Source of the DNA: Polaromonas sp.
Lineage (GTDB): Bacteria > Pseudomonadota > Gammaproteobacteria > Burkholderiales > Burkholderiaceae_C
Reading direction: 5' to 3'
Assembly (NCBI RefSeq): GCF_029945685.1
Contig: NZ_JAQSDA010000003.1
Coordinates: 186,001 to 250,000 of the forward strand
Length of the DNA: 64,000 nucleotides
Numbering within the stretch: the stretch's first letter is position 1; each line of letters opens with the position of its first letter. Shown here piece after piece: positions 1 to 10,908 of the stretch. The translations under genes were made by a program, and so were the position numbers. Under the pieces are notes generated by a model. The model ran no database searches. It saw only the letters and a list, made by a program, of their open reading frames with translations, and was not told where the DNA came from.

Positions 1-392
1 CACAGGGCTGTCGCCGCCAGGCCGGGGAGCATGATGCTGCGTCGCAGGAATTCGCCATAGGCCGGCACCATCAGCCAGGCGGGGTCGAACACCTCGGAGG
101 CCTGGTGGTCGTTTTCAATGAAAGCGGCACACAGCTCGCGTGGTGTCATGCCGTTGGCCAGGCCAGCCGCGATAAAACCACCGGCCGATACGCCCACGTA
201 GTGATGCAATTTGGTCAGCGCCAGTCCCTGCAGCGATTCATCGAGCGCACACAGTGCACCGATTTCATAAATCGCGCCCAACGGCCCGCCGCCGGCCAGG
301 GCCAGAGCGATACGCGGCGCGGCGGCGGTCCGTGCCGCTCTATTCACCTTGGAGGCTGGTTGACGCTGTCTGGGAGGCCTGGCTGAAGTCAT
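1..392 (-). CDS. Patatin-like phospholipase family protein (partial, runs off the window start)
   Basis: Reverse-strand translation MTSARPPRQRQPASKVNRAARTAAAPRIALALAGGGPLGAIYEIGALCALDES...GVSAGGFIAAGLANGM has the patatin oxyanion GGGxxG and GxSxG motifs. Not in the ORF track because it is truncated. Confidence 0.85.
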   Translation of the reverse strand, partial: MTSARPPRQRQPASKVNRAARTAAAPRIALALAGGGPLGAIYEIGALCALDESLQGLALTKLHHYVGVSAGGFIAAGLANGMTPRELCAAFIENDHQASEVFDPAWLMVPAYGEFLRRSIMLPGLAATAL

Positions 393-464
393 GGATCGGA
401 AGTGTAGACCGCGGGCCCTCACGAATTTGCTGCTATGCAGCAATCCCTGGGGCGGGCGTGGGCG

Positions 465-489
465 AAAAAAAAGGACGCATCAACGTCCT
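465..489 (-). terminator. Rho-independent terminator downstream of the phasin gene
   Basis: Minus strand reads AGGACG-TTGATG-CGTCCT followed by an uninterrupted T run. Confidence 0.8.
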
Positions 490-520
490 GTGGGGGTCAA
501 GGCGTCAGGCGCCCCCGGCG

Positions 521-1042
521 TCAGGCCGATTTGCGAGCCGGCGCACGTTTGGCGGCCGGTTTGCGCGCTGCGGACTTTCCGGCGGCGGCTTTGGCTGCGG
601 CGCGTGGCGCTGGCTTGGGGGCGGCCGACCTGGCGCCCATCTGCTGTACATTCTTGTTGAGCTCATCGATCCGCGCGATCAGTGCATCCACATCCTTGGC
701 AGAGGGCACGCCCAACTTGTTCAAGGCCTTCGCGACACGCTCTTCAAAAATGTTTTCCAGCTTGTCCCACTGGGTGCCGGCTTTCGAGGTGATGTCCGTC
801 GCCATGGATGCCATCTTGTTGGTGGCGGTGGAAATCTTCTCTTCGGCAACAGCCTGCGTCTTGCGCTGGATGGACAGGCCTTCCTTGACCAGGGTCTCGA
901 AAACCTTGCCACCTTCTTCCTGAGCCTTGGAGAAAGCACCCAGGCCGGCCAGCCAGATCTGCTGGGCGGACTCCTTTACCGCGCCCGAGAGTTGGGGGCC
1001 GGATTTTTTGTCGGCGCTCATTTTTTGCAGTTTCTTGACCAT
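521..1042 (-). CDS. Phasin / polyhydroxyalkanoate granule-associated protein
   Basis: MVKKLQKMSADKKSGPQLSGAVKESAQQIWLAGLGAFSKAQEEGGKVFETLVKEG... plus an Ala/Lys/Pro-rich C-terminal tail typical of PhaI/PhaF-type phasins. Confidence 0.85.
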   Translation of the reverse strand: MVKKLQKMSADKKSGPQLSGAVKESAQQIWLAGLGAFSKAQEEGGKVFETLVKEGLSIQRKTQAVAEEKISTATNKMASMATDITSKAGTQWDKLENIFEERVAKALNKLGVPSAKDVDALIARIDELNKNVQQMGARSAAPKPAPRAAAKAAAGKSAARKPAAKRAPARKSA

Positions 1043-1274
1043 GGGGGACTCCTGTCGATAGGTGGATGGCGGGGGTGTCGCCATCGGCGACGGGTAGAGC
1101 AAAATATAAGCGTTGCAGGCGTACAGGTTTAGGTGTTCGCTCCTAAAACGCTAGTGATCCGCCCCTACGGAAAAGCGCTGCCGAACGGGTCGAGCACGGG
1201 TTTCTGCTGACCGGCAGGCAGCAGGGTTTGGGCAAGAATCAACGCTGGTCCAAAGTTGTCTTGCGGAGAACACA

Positions 1275-3272
1275 ATGCAGTATTTCGTCACCGGAGCCAC
1301 CGGCTTCATCGGTAAACGGCTGGTCAAAAAGCTTCTGGCGCGCAAGGGTGCGACGGTGTATTTCCTCATCCGCAAGGAAAGTGCCGGCAAGGTCGAAGCC
1401 TTGCGTGACTACTGGGGTGTCAGCGCCGCCAGGGCCGTGGCTGTTCATGGCGACCTCACGGTGAAGAAACTGGGCGTTTCGAGCGAGGACGTCAAAAAAC
1501 TCAAAGGCCAGATTGACCATTTCTACCACCTCGCGGCTGTTTACGATCTGAGCGCCGACGAGGAAAGCCAGATTGCCGTCAATGTGGACGGCACCCGCCA
1601 CACGGTCGAGTTCGCCAAGGCCATCGAGGCCGGGCATTTCCACCATGTGAGCTCCATCGCCGCAGCCGGCTTGTACGAAGGCGTGTTCCGCGAGGACATG
1701 TTCGAGGAGGCCGAGAACTACGAGCACCCGTATTTCATGACCAAACATGAGAGCGAGAAGATCGTGCGCAAGGAGTGCAAGGTGCCCTGGACTGTGTTCA
1801 GGCCCGCTATGGTGGTGGGCGACAGTACCACCGGCGAGATGGACAAGATCGACGGTCCTTATTATTTCTTCAAGCTGATCCAGCGCATGCGCCAGCTGCT
1901 GCCGCCGTGGATGCCGGCTGTCGGCCTGGAAGGCGGCCGCATCAACATCGTGCCGGTCGATTTTGTCGTCGATGCACTGGACGTCATCAGCCACAAGACC
2001 AGCATTGCCAAGAAGTGCTTCCACCTTGTCGATCCGGTGGGCTACCGTGTCGGTGATGTGCTCGACATCTTCAGTCGGGCTGCGCATGCGCCCAAGATGA
2101 ACCTGTTCGTCAATGCGGCCCTGCTAGGCTTTATCCCGCGCAGCGTCAAGAAAAGCCTGATGGCCCTGGCGCCGGTGCGTCGCGTGCGCAATGCCATCAT
2201 GGCCGACCTCGGCCTGCCCGAGGACATGCTGACCTTTGTGAACTACCCCACGCGTTTTGACTGCCGCGAAACGCTTGCCGCTCTCAAGGGCTCAGGCGTT
2301 GAATGCCCCAACCTGAAAGACTACGCCTGGCGCGTGTGGGACTATTGGGAGCGTCATCTCGACCCCGACCTGCACATCGACCGCTCGCTCAAGGGCACCG
2401 TCAGCGGCAAGGTGGTGCTGATCACCGGGGGGTCCTCCGGCATTGGGCTCGCGGCGGCCCACAAGTTTGCAGAAGCCGGCGCCGTCACCATCATCTGCGG
2501 CCGCGACCAGGACAAGCTCGACGAGGCTTGCAAGGAGGCCCGGGCCAAGGGCTACCACTTCATCGCCTACCCGGCCGATATTGCCGACATGGCCGACTGC
2601 GACCGCTTTGTGCAGACGCTGATCGAGAAACACGGTGGCGTTGATTTCCTCATCAACAATGCGGGCCGATCGATTCGCCGCGCCATCGAGGCCAGTTATG
2701 ACCGGTTTCATGATTTTGAGCGCACCATGCAGCTCAACTACTTCGGCTGCCTGCGCGTCACCATGGGCTTTTTGCCCGGCATGGTCGCCAGACACAAGGG
2801 CCATGTGGTCAATATCAGCTCGATCGGTGTGTTGACCAATGCGCCGCGCTTTTCGGCCTACGTGGCCTCCAAGTCGGCTCTGGACGCCTGGACACGCTGC
2901 GCTTCCAGCGAGTTTGCCGATCAGGGCATCACCTTCACCACCATCAACATGCCACTGGTGCGCACGCCCATGATCGCTCCGACCAATCTCTACAACAACG
3001 TGCCGACCTTGAGCCCGGAAGAAGCCGCCGACCTGGTGGCCCAGGCCTGCATCTTCAAGCCGGTGCGAATTGCCACCCGCCTGGGCATTGCCGGCCAGGT
3101 GCTGCATGCGCTGCTGCCGCGCGTGGCGCAGATCGCCATGAACACCAGCTTTCGCATGTTTCCCGATTCATCGGCGGCCAAGGGGGGCAAGCCGGGGGAC
3201 AAGCCGGTCAAGCAGACGCTGTCACCGGAAGCTGTAGCGCTGCAGCAGATGATGCGTGGGATTCATTTCTGA
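1275..3272 (+). CDS. Two-module SDR oxidoreductase, likely fatty acyl-CoA reductase (alcohol-forming type)
   Basis: 665 aa. N-terminal extended SDR (TGATGFIGKRLVKKLL) and C-terminal classical SDR (GKVVLITGGSSGIGLA, YVASKSA). Layout and long segments resemble Marinobacter-type bifunctional FAR as recalled. Confidence 0.8.
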   Translation: MQYFVTGATGFIGKRLVKKLLARKGATVYFLIRKESAGKVEALRDYWGVSAARAVAVHGDLTVKKLGVSSEDVKKLKGQIDHFYHLAAVYDLSADEESQIAVNVDGTRHTVEFAKAIEAGHFHHVSSIAAAGLYEGVFREDMFEEAENYEHPYFMTKHESEKIVRKECKVPWTVFRPAMVVGDSTTGEMDKIDGPYYFFKLIQRMRQLLPPWMPAVGLEGGRINIVPVDFVVDALDVISHKTSIAKKCFHLVDPVGYRVGDVLDIFSRAAHAPKMNLFVNAALLGFIPRSVKKSLMALAPVRRVRNAIMADLGLPEDMLTFVNYPTRFDCRETLAALKGSGVECPNLKDYAWRVWDYWERHLDPDLHIDRSLKGTVSGKVVLITGGSSGIGLAAAHKFAEAGAVTIICGRDQDKLDEACKEARAKGYHFIAYPADIADMADCDRFVQTLIEKHGGVDFLINNAGRSIRRAIEASYDRFHDFERTMQLNYFGCLRVTMGFLPGMVARHKGHVVNISSIGVLTNAPRFSAYVASKSALDAWTRCASSEFADQGITFTTINMPLVRTPMIAPTNLYNNVPTLSPEEAADLVAQACIFKPVRIATRLGIAGQVLHALLPRVAQIAMNTSFRMFPDSSAAKGGKPGDKPVKQTLSPEAVALQQMMRGIHF

Positions 3273-3293
3273 GCGTTCTTGCGGCCTATCCAG

Positions 3294-3321
3294 AAAATCG
3301 CTCCCAGGGGGCGATTTTTTG
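3294..3321 (+). terminator. Rho-independent terminator after the FAR-like gene
   Basis: AAAATCGCTCC-CAG-GGGGCGATTTTTT: G/T-tolerant stem followed by a T run. Confidence 0.75.
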
Positions 3322-3426
3322 TTTTTGCTGCTGGCAACCATGATGAATGCTGGCATGAGCGCCAAAGGCATAATGCAGGCGGGCGTCAAGCGGCGCAGGT
3401 TTATAGAGACATAGAGGGACAGGCTC

Positions 3427-4497
3427 ATGATTGTGGTTACCGGCGGCGCGGGTTTCATTGGTGCCAATTTTGTTCTTGACTGGCTGGCCGAGCATGACGA
3501 GCCGGTCGTCAATCTGGACAAACTCACTTACGCTGGCAACATGGAAACCCTGGCGACATTGCAGGACGATCGGCGGCATGTTTTCATCAAGGGCGACATT
3601 GGTGACAGCGCTCTTGTCGGCGAACTGCTGGCCCGGCACCGGCCGCGCGCCATCATCAATTTTGCGGCCGAATCCCATGTCGACCGCTCCATCTCAAGCC
3701 CGGAAGATTTCATCCAGACCAACATCGTTGGCACCTTCCGGCTGTTGGAGGCCGTACGGGCCTACTGGAATGGCTTGGGCACTGAAGCCAAGGCCGGCTT
3801 TCGCTTCCTGCATGTGTCAACCGACGAGGTTTACGGCTCACTTGCTCCCACGGAAGCCGCCTTCACGGAAACACACCGGTACGAGCCCAACAGCCCGTAT
3901 TCAGCTAGCAAGGCCGCCAGCGATCATCTCGTGCGTGCCTACCACCACACCTATGGCTTGCCGGTGCTCACCACCAACTGCAGCAACAACTACGGCCCCT
4001 ACCACTTCCCGGAAAAGCTGATTCCGCTGATGATTGTCAATGCACTGGCTGGAAAACCGCTGCCGGTCTACGGCGACGGCATGCAGGTGCGCGATTGGCT
4101 TTATGTGAAAGACCATTGCAGCGCGATCCGCCGTGTACTCGAAGCCGGCAGGGCAGGCGAGGTCTACAACGTGGGCGGCTGGAACGAAAAGCCCAACATC
4201 GCTATTGTGAACATCGTCTGCGACCTGCTCGACGAACTTCGGCCGCACTCTGATGGAAAACATTACCGCGAGCAGATCAGCTATATCAAGGACCGCCCGG
4301 GGCATGACCGCCGTTACGCCATCGACGCCGGAAAAATCCAGCGCGAGTTGGGCTGGAAACCTGCCGAGACGTTCGAAACCGGCATACGCAAGACGGTGCA
4401 ATGGTACCTGGCCCATGCGGAGTGGGTGGCACATGTTCAAAGCGGGGCGTACAAGGACTGGGTGGACGCACACTATTCCGGCGTGATCGCTGCATGA
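3427..4497 (+). CDS. rfbB: dTDP-glucose 4,6-dehydratase
   Basis: [40 protein letters not shown]; first gene of an rfbBDAC order. Confidence 0.96.
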   Translation: MIVVTGGAGFIGANFVLDWLAEHDEPVVNLDKLTYAGNMETLATLQDDRRHVFIKGDIGDSALVGELLARHRPRAIINFAAESHVDRSISSPEDFIQTNIVGTFRLLEAVRAYWNGLGTEAKAGFRFLHVSTDEVYGSLAPTEAAFTETHRYEPNSPYSASKAASDHLVRAYHHTYGLPVLTTNCSNNYGPYHFPEKLIPLMIVNALAGKPLPVYGDGMQVRDWLYVKDHCSAIRRVLEAGRAGEVYNVGGWNEKPNIAIVNIVCDLLDELRPHSDGKHYREQISYIKDRPGHDRRYAIDAGKIQRELGWKPAETFETGIRKTVQWYLAHAEWVAHVQSGAYKDWVDAHYSGVIAA

Positions 4498-5390
4498 AAA
4501 TCCTGCTTCTTGGAAAAAACGGCCAGGTTGGCTGGGAGTTGCAGCGAAGTCTGGCGCCCCTTGGCGAAGTCATCGCGCTGGATCGGCGCAGCGCGGATTT
4601 GTGCGGTGATCTCGCCGATCTCGCCGGGATCAGCGCGACAGTGCGCCAGGTCCGACCCGATGTGATCGTCAATGCCGCGGCTTACACCGCGGTTGACAAA
4701 GCCGAGAGCGATGCGGCGACCGCACATGTGGTGAATGCCGAAGCGCCGGGCGTACTTGCCGAAGCCGCTAGCGCTGTCGGCGCATGGCTGGTTCATTATT
4801 CGACCGATTATGTTTTCGACGGTAGCGGGAGCAAGCCGTGGGAAGAAAACGACCCTACCGGTCCGCTTAATGTTTATGGTCGGACCAAGCTTGAAGGCGA
4901 GCAGCACATTGTGGCCCGGTGCGCGAAACATCTGATTTTGCGAACCAGTTGGGTGTATGCGGCGCGGGGTGGCAACTTCGCAAAAACCATGCTGCGTATG
5001 GGAAAAGAGCGTGATCGCCTGACGGTGATCGACGACCAGTTCGGATCACCGACTAGTTCAGAGTTGTTGGCTGATGTCACGGCTCACATGGTGCGCAGCG
5101 TACTGACCGGCGCTGCTGGGCGTTTTGCCGGCATTTACCATTTGGCAGCCGCCGGTGAGACCTCCTGGCATGGCTATGCGCGCTTCGTGCTCGATTGCGC
5201 GTCCAAGACCGGCCTCGCCCTTAAGGCATCCGCTTCCACGGTGGACCCGATCCCAACGACGGCCTTTCCCACGCCGGCCATCCGCCCGCGAAATTCCCGC
5301 CTGAACACCGCTAAACTTCAGGATAACTTTAGCCTGTACCTTCCCGCATGGCAGCAGGGCATCGCCCGCATGCTGACCGAAATTACCTGA
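4494..5390 (+). CDS. rfbD: dTDP-4-dehydrorhamnose reductase
   Basis: [41 protein letters not shown] overlap with rfbB. Confidence 0.95.
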   Translation: MKILLLGKNGQVGWELQRSLAPLGEVIALDRRSADLCGDLADLAGISATVRQVRPDVIVNAAAYTAVDKAESDAATAHVVNAEAPGVLAEAASAVGAWLVHYSTDYVFDGSGSKPWEENDPTGPLNVYGRTKLEGEQHIVARCAKHLILRTSWVYAARGGNFAKTMLRMGKERDRLTVIDDQFGSPTSSELLADVTAHMVRSVLTGAAGRFAGIYHLAAAGETSWHGYARFVLDCASKTGLALKASASTVDPIPTTAFPTPAIRPRNSRLNTAKLQDNFSLYLPAWQQGIARMLTEIT

Positions 5391-5400
5391 AATCCCATTC

Positions 5401-6288
5401 ATGACTCAACGCAAAGGCATTGTCCTCGCTGGCGGCTCCGGCACCCGCCTGCACCCCGCCACGCTTGCCATCAGCAAGCAACTGCTGCCGGTGTATGACA
5501 AGCCGATGGTGTATTACCCCCTGAGTACCTTGTTGATCGCAGGTATCCGCGAGGTGCTCATCATCAGCACGCCGCAGGATACGCCGCGCTTTGAGCAACT
5601 GCTAGGTGACGGCTCGCAGTGGGGTATGAAACTGCAGTACGCCGTGCAGCCCAGCCCCGACGGATTGGCACAGGCCTTCATCCTTGGCGAAGAGTTCCTG
5701 TCTGGCGCACCCAGTGCGCTCGTGCTCGGCGATAATATTTTTTATGGACACGACCTGCACAAATTGCTGATGGAGGCTGACCTGCAGGAAGTTGGCGCCA
5801 CGGTCTTTGCCTACCACGTACAGGACCCTCAACGCTACGGCGTCGTATCTTTCGATGCGGCCGGAAAGGCGGTTAGCATCGAGGAGAAACCGCTGCGACC
5901 GAAAAGTAATTACGCCGTCACTGGCCTGTATTTCTACGATCACCAGGTTGTCGAGATCGCCAAATCGATTAAACCCAGTGCGCGCGGCGAACTTGAAATC
6001 ACCTCCGTCAATCAGGCCTATCTCGAGCGGGCTCAACTCAAGGTGCAAATCATGCAACGGGGCTACGCGTGGCTGGACACGGGAACCCACGACAGTCTAA
6101 TGGAGGCTGGGCAGTTCATTGCAACGCTGGAGCATCGGCAGGGTCTCAAAATTGCCTGCCTGGAGGAAATAGCCTGGCGCAACGGATTTATTGACAACGC
6201 ACAACTCGAAAGGCTGGCCGAGCCTCTCGTTAAGAGCGGGTATGGGCAATATTTGACCGGGCTGCTTAGGGAGGGTGACCCAGTATGA
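5401..6288 (+). CDS. rfbA: Glucose-1-phosphate thymidylyltransferase
   Basis: [42 protein letters not shown]. Confidence 0.97.
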   Translation: MTQRKGIVLAGGSGTRLHPATLAISKQLLPVYDKPMVYYPLSTLLIAGIREVLIISTPQDTPRFEQLLGDGSQWGMKLQYAVQPSPDGLAQAFILGEEFLSGAPSALVLGDNIFYGHDLHKLLMEADLQEVGATVFAYHVQDPQRYGVVSFDAAGKAVSIEEKPLRPKSNYAVTGLYFYDHQVVEIAKSIKPSARGELEITSVNQAYLERAQLKVQIMQRGYAWLDTGTHDSLMEAGQFIATLEHRQGLKIACLEEIAWRNGFIDNAQLERLAEPLVKSGYGQYLTGLLREGDPV

Positions 6289-6830
6289 AAGTGACAGCGA
6301 CCTGTCTCGCAGATGTTCTGATTCTTGAGCCCAAAGTATTTGGTGACGAGCGCGGGTTCTTCTTCGAGAGCTTCAATCAGAAGACATTTGAAGAAGCCAC
6401 GGGGATGGGCGTTCAGTTCGTTCAAGACAATCACTCGCGGTCAGGGAGGGGTGTACTGCGTGGCTTGCACTACCAGATAGAGCAATCACAGGGAAAGTTG
6501 GTGAGGGTTGTAAGCGGCGCTGTGTTCGATGTGGCGGTCGACCTGCGCAGGTCATCGGCCACGTTTGGGCGGTGGGTGGGCGTAGAGCTGTCTGAAGCAA
6601 ATCGACGCCAACTCTGGATTCCTCCAGGCTTTGCGCACGGGTTTTTTACTTTGAGCGACACAGCAGATTTTTTGTATAAAACCAGTGACTACTACAACCC
6701 ACGTCATGAACGCTGCATCGCTTGGAATGATCCTGTTCTGGCTATCGAGTGGCCTTTGGGTGGTAGCCTTCCAAAGCTGTCGATCAAAGATCAGGAAGGC
6801 ACCTCTTTTAGCGGAGTCTCGAGTGTTTGA
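6285..6830 (+). CDS. rfbC: dTDP-4-dehydrorhamnose 3,5-epimerase
   Basis: [55 protein letters not shown] overlap with rfbA. Confidence 0.96.
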   Translation: MKVTATCLADVLILEPKVFGDERGFFFESFNQKTFEEATGMGVQFVQDNHSRSGRGVLRGLHYQIEQSQGKLVRVVSGAVFDVAVDLRRSSATFGRWVGVELSEANRRQLWIPPGFAHGFFTLSDTADFLYKTSDYYNPRHERCIAWNDPVLAIEWPLGGSLPKLSIKDQEGTSFSGVSSV

Positions 6831-6869
6831 GTGATCTGATTTCCGTAGATAATAAGCAATTAGGGGTGA

Positions 6870-7748
6870 ATGATGGAATTGGATACAGAAAAAGAAGGTC
6901 TGAGCCTGCTTGATCTATTGATCGTGGCATCAAAAAATCTCAAGTTGTTGATTTTGGGGCCTATTGCCGTTGGGCTTTTGACGTTGGGTTTTGGTTACAC
7001 GTTGCCGCAGAGCTTTACCAGTCAGGCGATCTTGTCTCTAGCCACGCCAACAGCAAGCGCGGCAGTGACGGCAGCACAGACTACGCAAGCCGCTGCGCTT
7101 ATGGTTTCGCCGGTAGTATTGGATCCGGTCATTGAGTCGCTTAAGTTATACGCGGGACAACCGCTGCAATTTGCCAGAGCGGACTTGGCGAGTCAAATTA
7201 AGACTACGGTAGGCAAGGATGGATTGCTTCGTCTCGAAGTGACTGCCAATAAACCCAGCGGCGCGCAAGGCATCGCAAATGCGGTTATTGACAGCTGGCT
7301 TAAAAGTAGCGTGCCAGGGGAGCAGGAGCGCGCTGAGTTGGAGCGGCGACTGGTATTTGCGAACGAGTCGCTGAAGTCGGTCAACAACCTTCTCGGTAGG
7401 CTAACTGCGCAGGGGGCTGCCGCCTTGAATAAACCTCTGACGTTTGGTGAGGCCGGGCTCGGCATGGTGGCGGTGGGTGAGTTGCAGGCACGTTATCAAG
7501 CAGATGTGCTCACCTTTACCCGGTCTCTCAAGGGGTTTACGCGTGACACGGTGGTACAGCCGCCTACATTACCCACCCATCCTGTCGCACCGAAAAAGAG
7601 CGTGATGGCAGTGCTCGCGGCGCTTGGCAGCGGCGTTGCCTTGTTGCTGTGGGTTTTCTTGCTTCAGGCTTGGCGTGAAGCCGGAAAAGATCCGGAGGTG
7701 GCAAGAAAACAAAAGCGCCTTTTGGCTGCATTAGGGCTGAACAAATAA
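6870..7748 (+). CDS. Wzz/chain-length determinant-like protein
   Basis: N-terminal TM after a short cytoplasmic segment, periplasmic coiled region, C-terminal P-rich motif plus TM (PPTLPTHPVAPKKSVMAVLAALGSGVALLLWVFLL). Confidence 0.82.
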   Translation: MMELDTEKEGLSLLDLLIVASKNLKLLILGPIAVGLLTLGFGYTLPQSFTSQAILSLATPTASAAVTAAQTTQAAALMVSPVVLDPVIESLKLYAGQPLQFARADLASQIKTTVGKDGLLRLEVTANKPSGAQGIANAVIDSWLKSSVPGEQERAELERRLVFANESLKSVNNLLGRLTAQGAAALNKPLTFGEAGLGMVAVGELQARYQADVLTFTRSLKGFTRDTVVQPPTLPTHPVAPKKSVMAVLAALGSGVALLLWVFLLQAWREAGKDPEVARKQKRLLAALGLNK

Positions 7749-8177
7749 ATTCATGAAGTGGGGACTGTCGTTTTCATGATGATGCGCATGTGTCATGTCG
7801 GTGTGCACTGTCAGGTAAAGCCGCTTCGATTGCGTTGTCTATCCAGTAGCTCCAGTCCTCATCTGCGTTGCCCCTTATCCGTCGCTGTGGAGGCTGGAAG
7901 CCAAAAGTGCCGCTGACCTATGAGCCGGTAATTTGGTGAGCGACGTGACTGTTTTCTCGGGCAGTCCCGGCGCCCGAGGGGTGGATCACTCGAGCCGTGG
8001 CGCGATATCACTCGCACTGGAATCAGTAATACCGGGCGGTGTGCGGGATCCGGGTCAGTATGCGGCAGCTACCGATCCGCGTCAAACACCTGACTTTGGA
8101 ATCATTCACGGAAATCGAAATTTTGACCCAGGTGGATTGCGCAAACCTATTTGGCGACCCCAAACAAAGAATCAAAT

Positions 8178-9347
8178 ATGAAAATCGCCATTGCTGGAAC
8201 CGGTTACGTTGGATTGGCCAATGCTGTTTTATTGGCTCAGCACAACGAAGTTGTTGCACTGGACATTGTTGCGTCTAAAGTGGATTTGCTCAATCGGAAG
8301 TTGTCGCCGATTGAGGACGCGGAAATTGAAAGCTACCTGCAAAACCATGCTCTCAATCTTCGCGCCACGCTCGACAAAAATGACGCTTATGAGGGCGCCG
8401 ATTTTGTAGTTATTGCAACTCCTACTGACTACGATCCCGAGACCAATTACTTCAATACCGAATCCATCGAATCAGTTATCCGGGATGTGATGGCTATCAA
8501 TCCGACTGCAGTGATGATCGTGAAATCGACGGTGCCTGTCGGTTACACCTCTGGTGTCAAGGTTCGCTTGAAGTGTGACAACATAATTTTCTCCCCCGAA
8601 TTTCTTCGCGAAGGCACCGCCTTGTACGACAACTTATATCCGTCGCGCATTGTGGTGGGGGAAAAGTCCGAAAGGGCTGAGACCTTTGCAGGCTTGCTGA
8701 GGCAGGGAGCGCTAAAACCCGATATTGCAGTGTTATTGACAGACAGTACGGAGGCGGAGGCAATCAAACTGTTTGCCAACACTTTCCTGGCCATGCGTGT
8801 TGCCTACTTTAACGAACTGGATACCTATGCGGCGACACACGGGCTGGACACGCGACAGATTATTGACGGAGTGGGCCTGGATCCGCGCATTGGTACTCAC
8901 TACAACAACCCATCGTTCGGTTACGGGGGTTACTGCTTGCCCAAAGATACCAAGCAGCTTTTGGCAAACTACCGCGATGTGCCGCAGAGTCTGATCCATG
9001 CCATCGTTGAGTCGAATACCACGCGAAAAGACTTCATCGCCGATTCGATTCTCCGGAAAAATCCGAAAACGGTTGGCATATATCGCCTGACCATGAAGTC
9101 GGGCTCTGACAACTTCCGGTCCTCCAGCATCCAGGGCGTCATGAAGCGAATCAAGGCCAAGGGCGTTGAGGTCATCGTGCATGAGCCCGTACTCAAGCAA
9201 ACCGAGTTCTTTCATTCCCGCGTGGTAAATGATCTGGAGGCTTTCAAGCGCGAGTCGGATGTAATAATCGCTAACCGGATGACGCCTATGCTCTCGGATG
9301 TGGAAGCTAAAGTTTTTACCCGCGACTTGTTTGGGAGCGATTCATGA
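8178..9347 (+). CDS. ugd: UDP-glucose 6-dehydrogenase
   Basis: [46 protein letters not shown] catalytic Cys motif. Confidence 0.93.
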   Translation: MKIAIAGTGYVGLANAVLLAQHNEVVALDIVASKVDLLNRKLSPIEDAEIESYLQNHALNLRATLDKNDAYEGADFVVIATPTDYDPETNYFNTESIESVIRDVMAINPTAVMIVKSTVPVGYTSGVKVRLKCDNIIFSPEFLREGTALYDNLYPSRIVVGEKSERAETFAGLLRQGALKPDIAVLLTDSTEAEAIKLFANTFLAMRVAYFNELDTYAATHGLDTRQIIDGVGLDPRIGTHYNNPSFGYGGYCLPKDTKQLLANYRDVPQSLIHAIVESNTTRKDFIADSILRKNPKTVGIYRLTMKSGSDNFRSSSIQGVMKRIKAKGVEVIVHEPVLKQTEFFHSRVVNDLEAFKRESDVIIANRMTPMLSDVEAKVFTRDLFGSDS

Positions 9348-9447
9348 CAATTTTTACAAGCGAAGCTGGCCGATCAGACGAGTGCGCACCGGCGCCGGTG
9401 GGCGCTCGGGGAGGGCGTCCGGGCGCCGAGCTGGAAAAATTGGCCCT

Positions 9448-10896
9448 ATGACAGTTCTTTCAGTAAGGCCGGTTGTACTCTGTGGTGGTTCGGGTACTCG
9501 TCTTTGGCCTTTATCGCGCGCAGGCTTTCCCAAACAGTTCCTGGTCCTCTCGGGGACTCACAGCCTGTTTCAGCAGGCACTTTTGCGTATCAACGAACTG
9601 GGTGCGGACGATATCCGCCTGGGGCAAGCGTTGGTTGTCACCAATGAGGAGCACCGATTTCTGGCGCTGGATCAATTGCGCGACATTGAGCAAAATGACG
9701 CCACCTTGTTGCTTGAGCCAGCGGGAAGAAATACTGCCCCCGCGTTAGCGCTAGCCGCCTTAGAGGCTTCTCAAAATGGACACGATCCCATTTTGGTGGT
9801 GAGCCCGGCCGATCAAGCCGTCACTGACATGGTTGCCTTTACGACTGCATTGCAGCAGGGCATCCGTGCCGCTGCCGATGGCGCTATGGTCGTGCTTGGC
9901 GTTACACCGGATGCACCCGAAACCGGGTACGGCTATATCCAGCATGAAGAAGTGGCAAGCACTCAGGGTGGATATCGGGTGGCCAAATTTGTGGAAAAGC
10001 CAGATATCGAAACTGCCATCAGCTATCTGGCGAGTGGCAATTTCTTCTGGAACAGTGGCATGTTTGTGCTGAGAGCGAGTGTCTGGCTCAAGGCGCTGAC
10101 GCATTTCCGGCCAGATATTGCCGAGTCAACCCAGATGGCGTGGTCAGGCAGAACGATAGACTCGCCTTTTATTCGCCCGGACAAATCCCTTTTCACGGCA
10201 GTTCCCGGTGATTCAATCGACTACGCGGTGATGGAGAAATGCCCTGGCTCGGCCTTTCCGGTGCACATGGTTCCGCTCAATGCCGGCTGGAGCGATCTGG
10301 GGGCCTGGAATGCCGTTTGGCAAGTCGGTCCCCAGGATGCACATGGCAATGTAACGCAAGGGGATACGCTGCTGGTAGATACCAGCAACACGCTTGTCCA
10401 TGCCAGCAACCGGCTGGTGAGCGCAGTCGGTGTCAGCGACCTCGTCATTATCGAAACTGCCGACGCTGTGCTGGTGGCAGATCGCAAACAGAGCCAGGAT
10501 GTCAAGAAAATTGTGGGACTGCTGGATGCGCAAAAACGTGCTGAACTTGGCCTGCATCGAAAGGTTCACCGCCCTTGGGGTTGGTATGACAGCATCGACG
10601 AAGCCCAGCGCTTTAAAGTCAAACGCATCATGGTCAAGCCGGGTGCAAGTCTGAGCTTGCAAAAACACCACCATCGGGCTGAGCACTGGATTGTGGTCAA
10701 GGGAACTGCAGAGGTGACCTGCGGCAACAAGGTCGTTCTCCTCACGGAGAACCAGTCGACCTATATCCCCCTCGGTGAGATTCACAGGTTGGTCAACCCC
10801 GGGAGTATCCCTTTGGAAATAATCGAAGTTCAGTCCGGCAGTTATTTGGGTGAGGATGATATTTTGCGGTTTGAAGATACTTACGGACGAAACTAA
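9448..10896 (+). CDS. manC: Mannose-1-phosphate guanylyltransferase / mannose-6-phosphate isomerase
   Basis: VRPVVLCGGSGTRLWPLSRAGFPKQFLVL plus C-terminal cupin HRPWGWYDSID...LQKHHHRAEHWIVVKGTAEV. Confidence 0.95.
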   Translation: MTVLSVRPVVLCGGSGTRLWPLSRAGFPKQFLVLSGTHSLFQQALLRINELGADDIRLGQALVVTNEEHRFLALDQLRDIEQNDATLLLEPAGRNTAPALALAALEASQNGHDPILVVSPADQAVTDMVAFTTALQQGIRAAADGAMVVLGVTPDAPETGYGYIQHEEVASTQGGYRVAKFVEKPDIETAISYLASGNFFWNSGMFVLRASVWLKALTHFRPDIAESTQMAWSGRTIDSPFIRPDKSLFTAVPGDSIDYAVMEKCPGSAFPVHMVPLNAGWSDLGAWNAVWQVGPQDAHGNVTQGDTLLVDTSNTLVHASNRLVSAVGVSDLVIIETADAVLVADRKQSQDVKKIVGLLDAQKRAELGLHRKVHRPWGWYDSIDEAQRFKVKRIMVKPGASLSLQKHHHRAEHWIVVKGTAEVTCGNKVVLLTENQSTYIPLGEIHRLVNPGSIPLEIIEVQSGSYLGEDDILRFEDTYGRN

Positions 10897-10908
10897 AAGG
10901 TGAATGAT

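Noticed and set aside
3322-3426. JUMPstart/ops element upstream of rfbB
   Set aside because: No GGCGGTAG-type ops core was found in the leader.
7933-8181. Small ORFs in the wzz-ugd gap
   Set aside because: No family motifs and overlapping frames; more likely non-coding.
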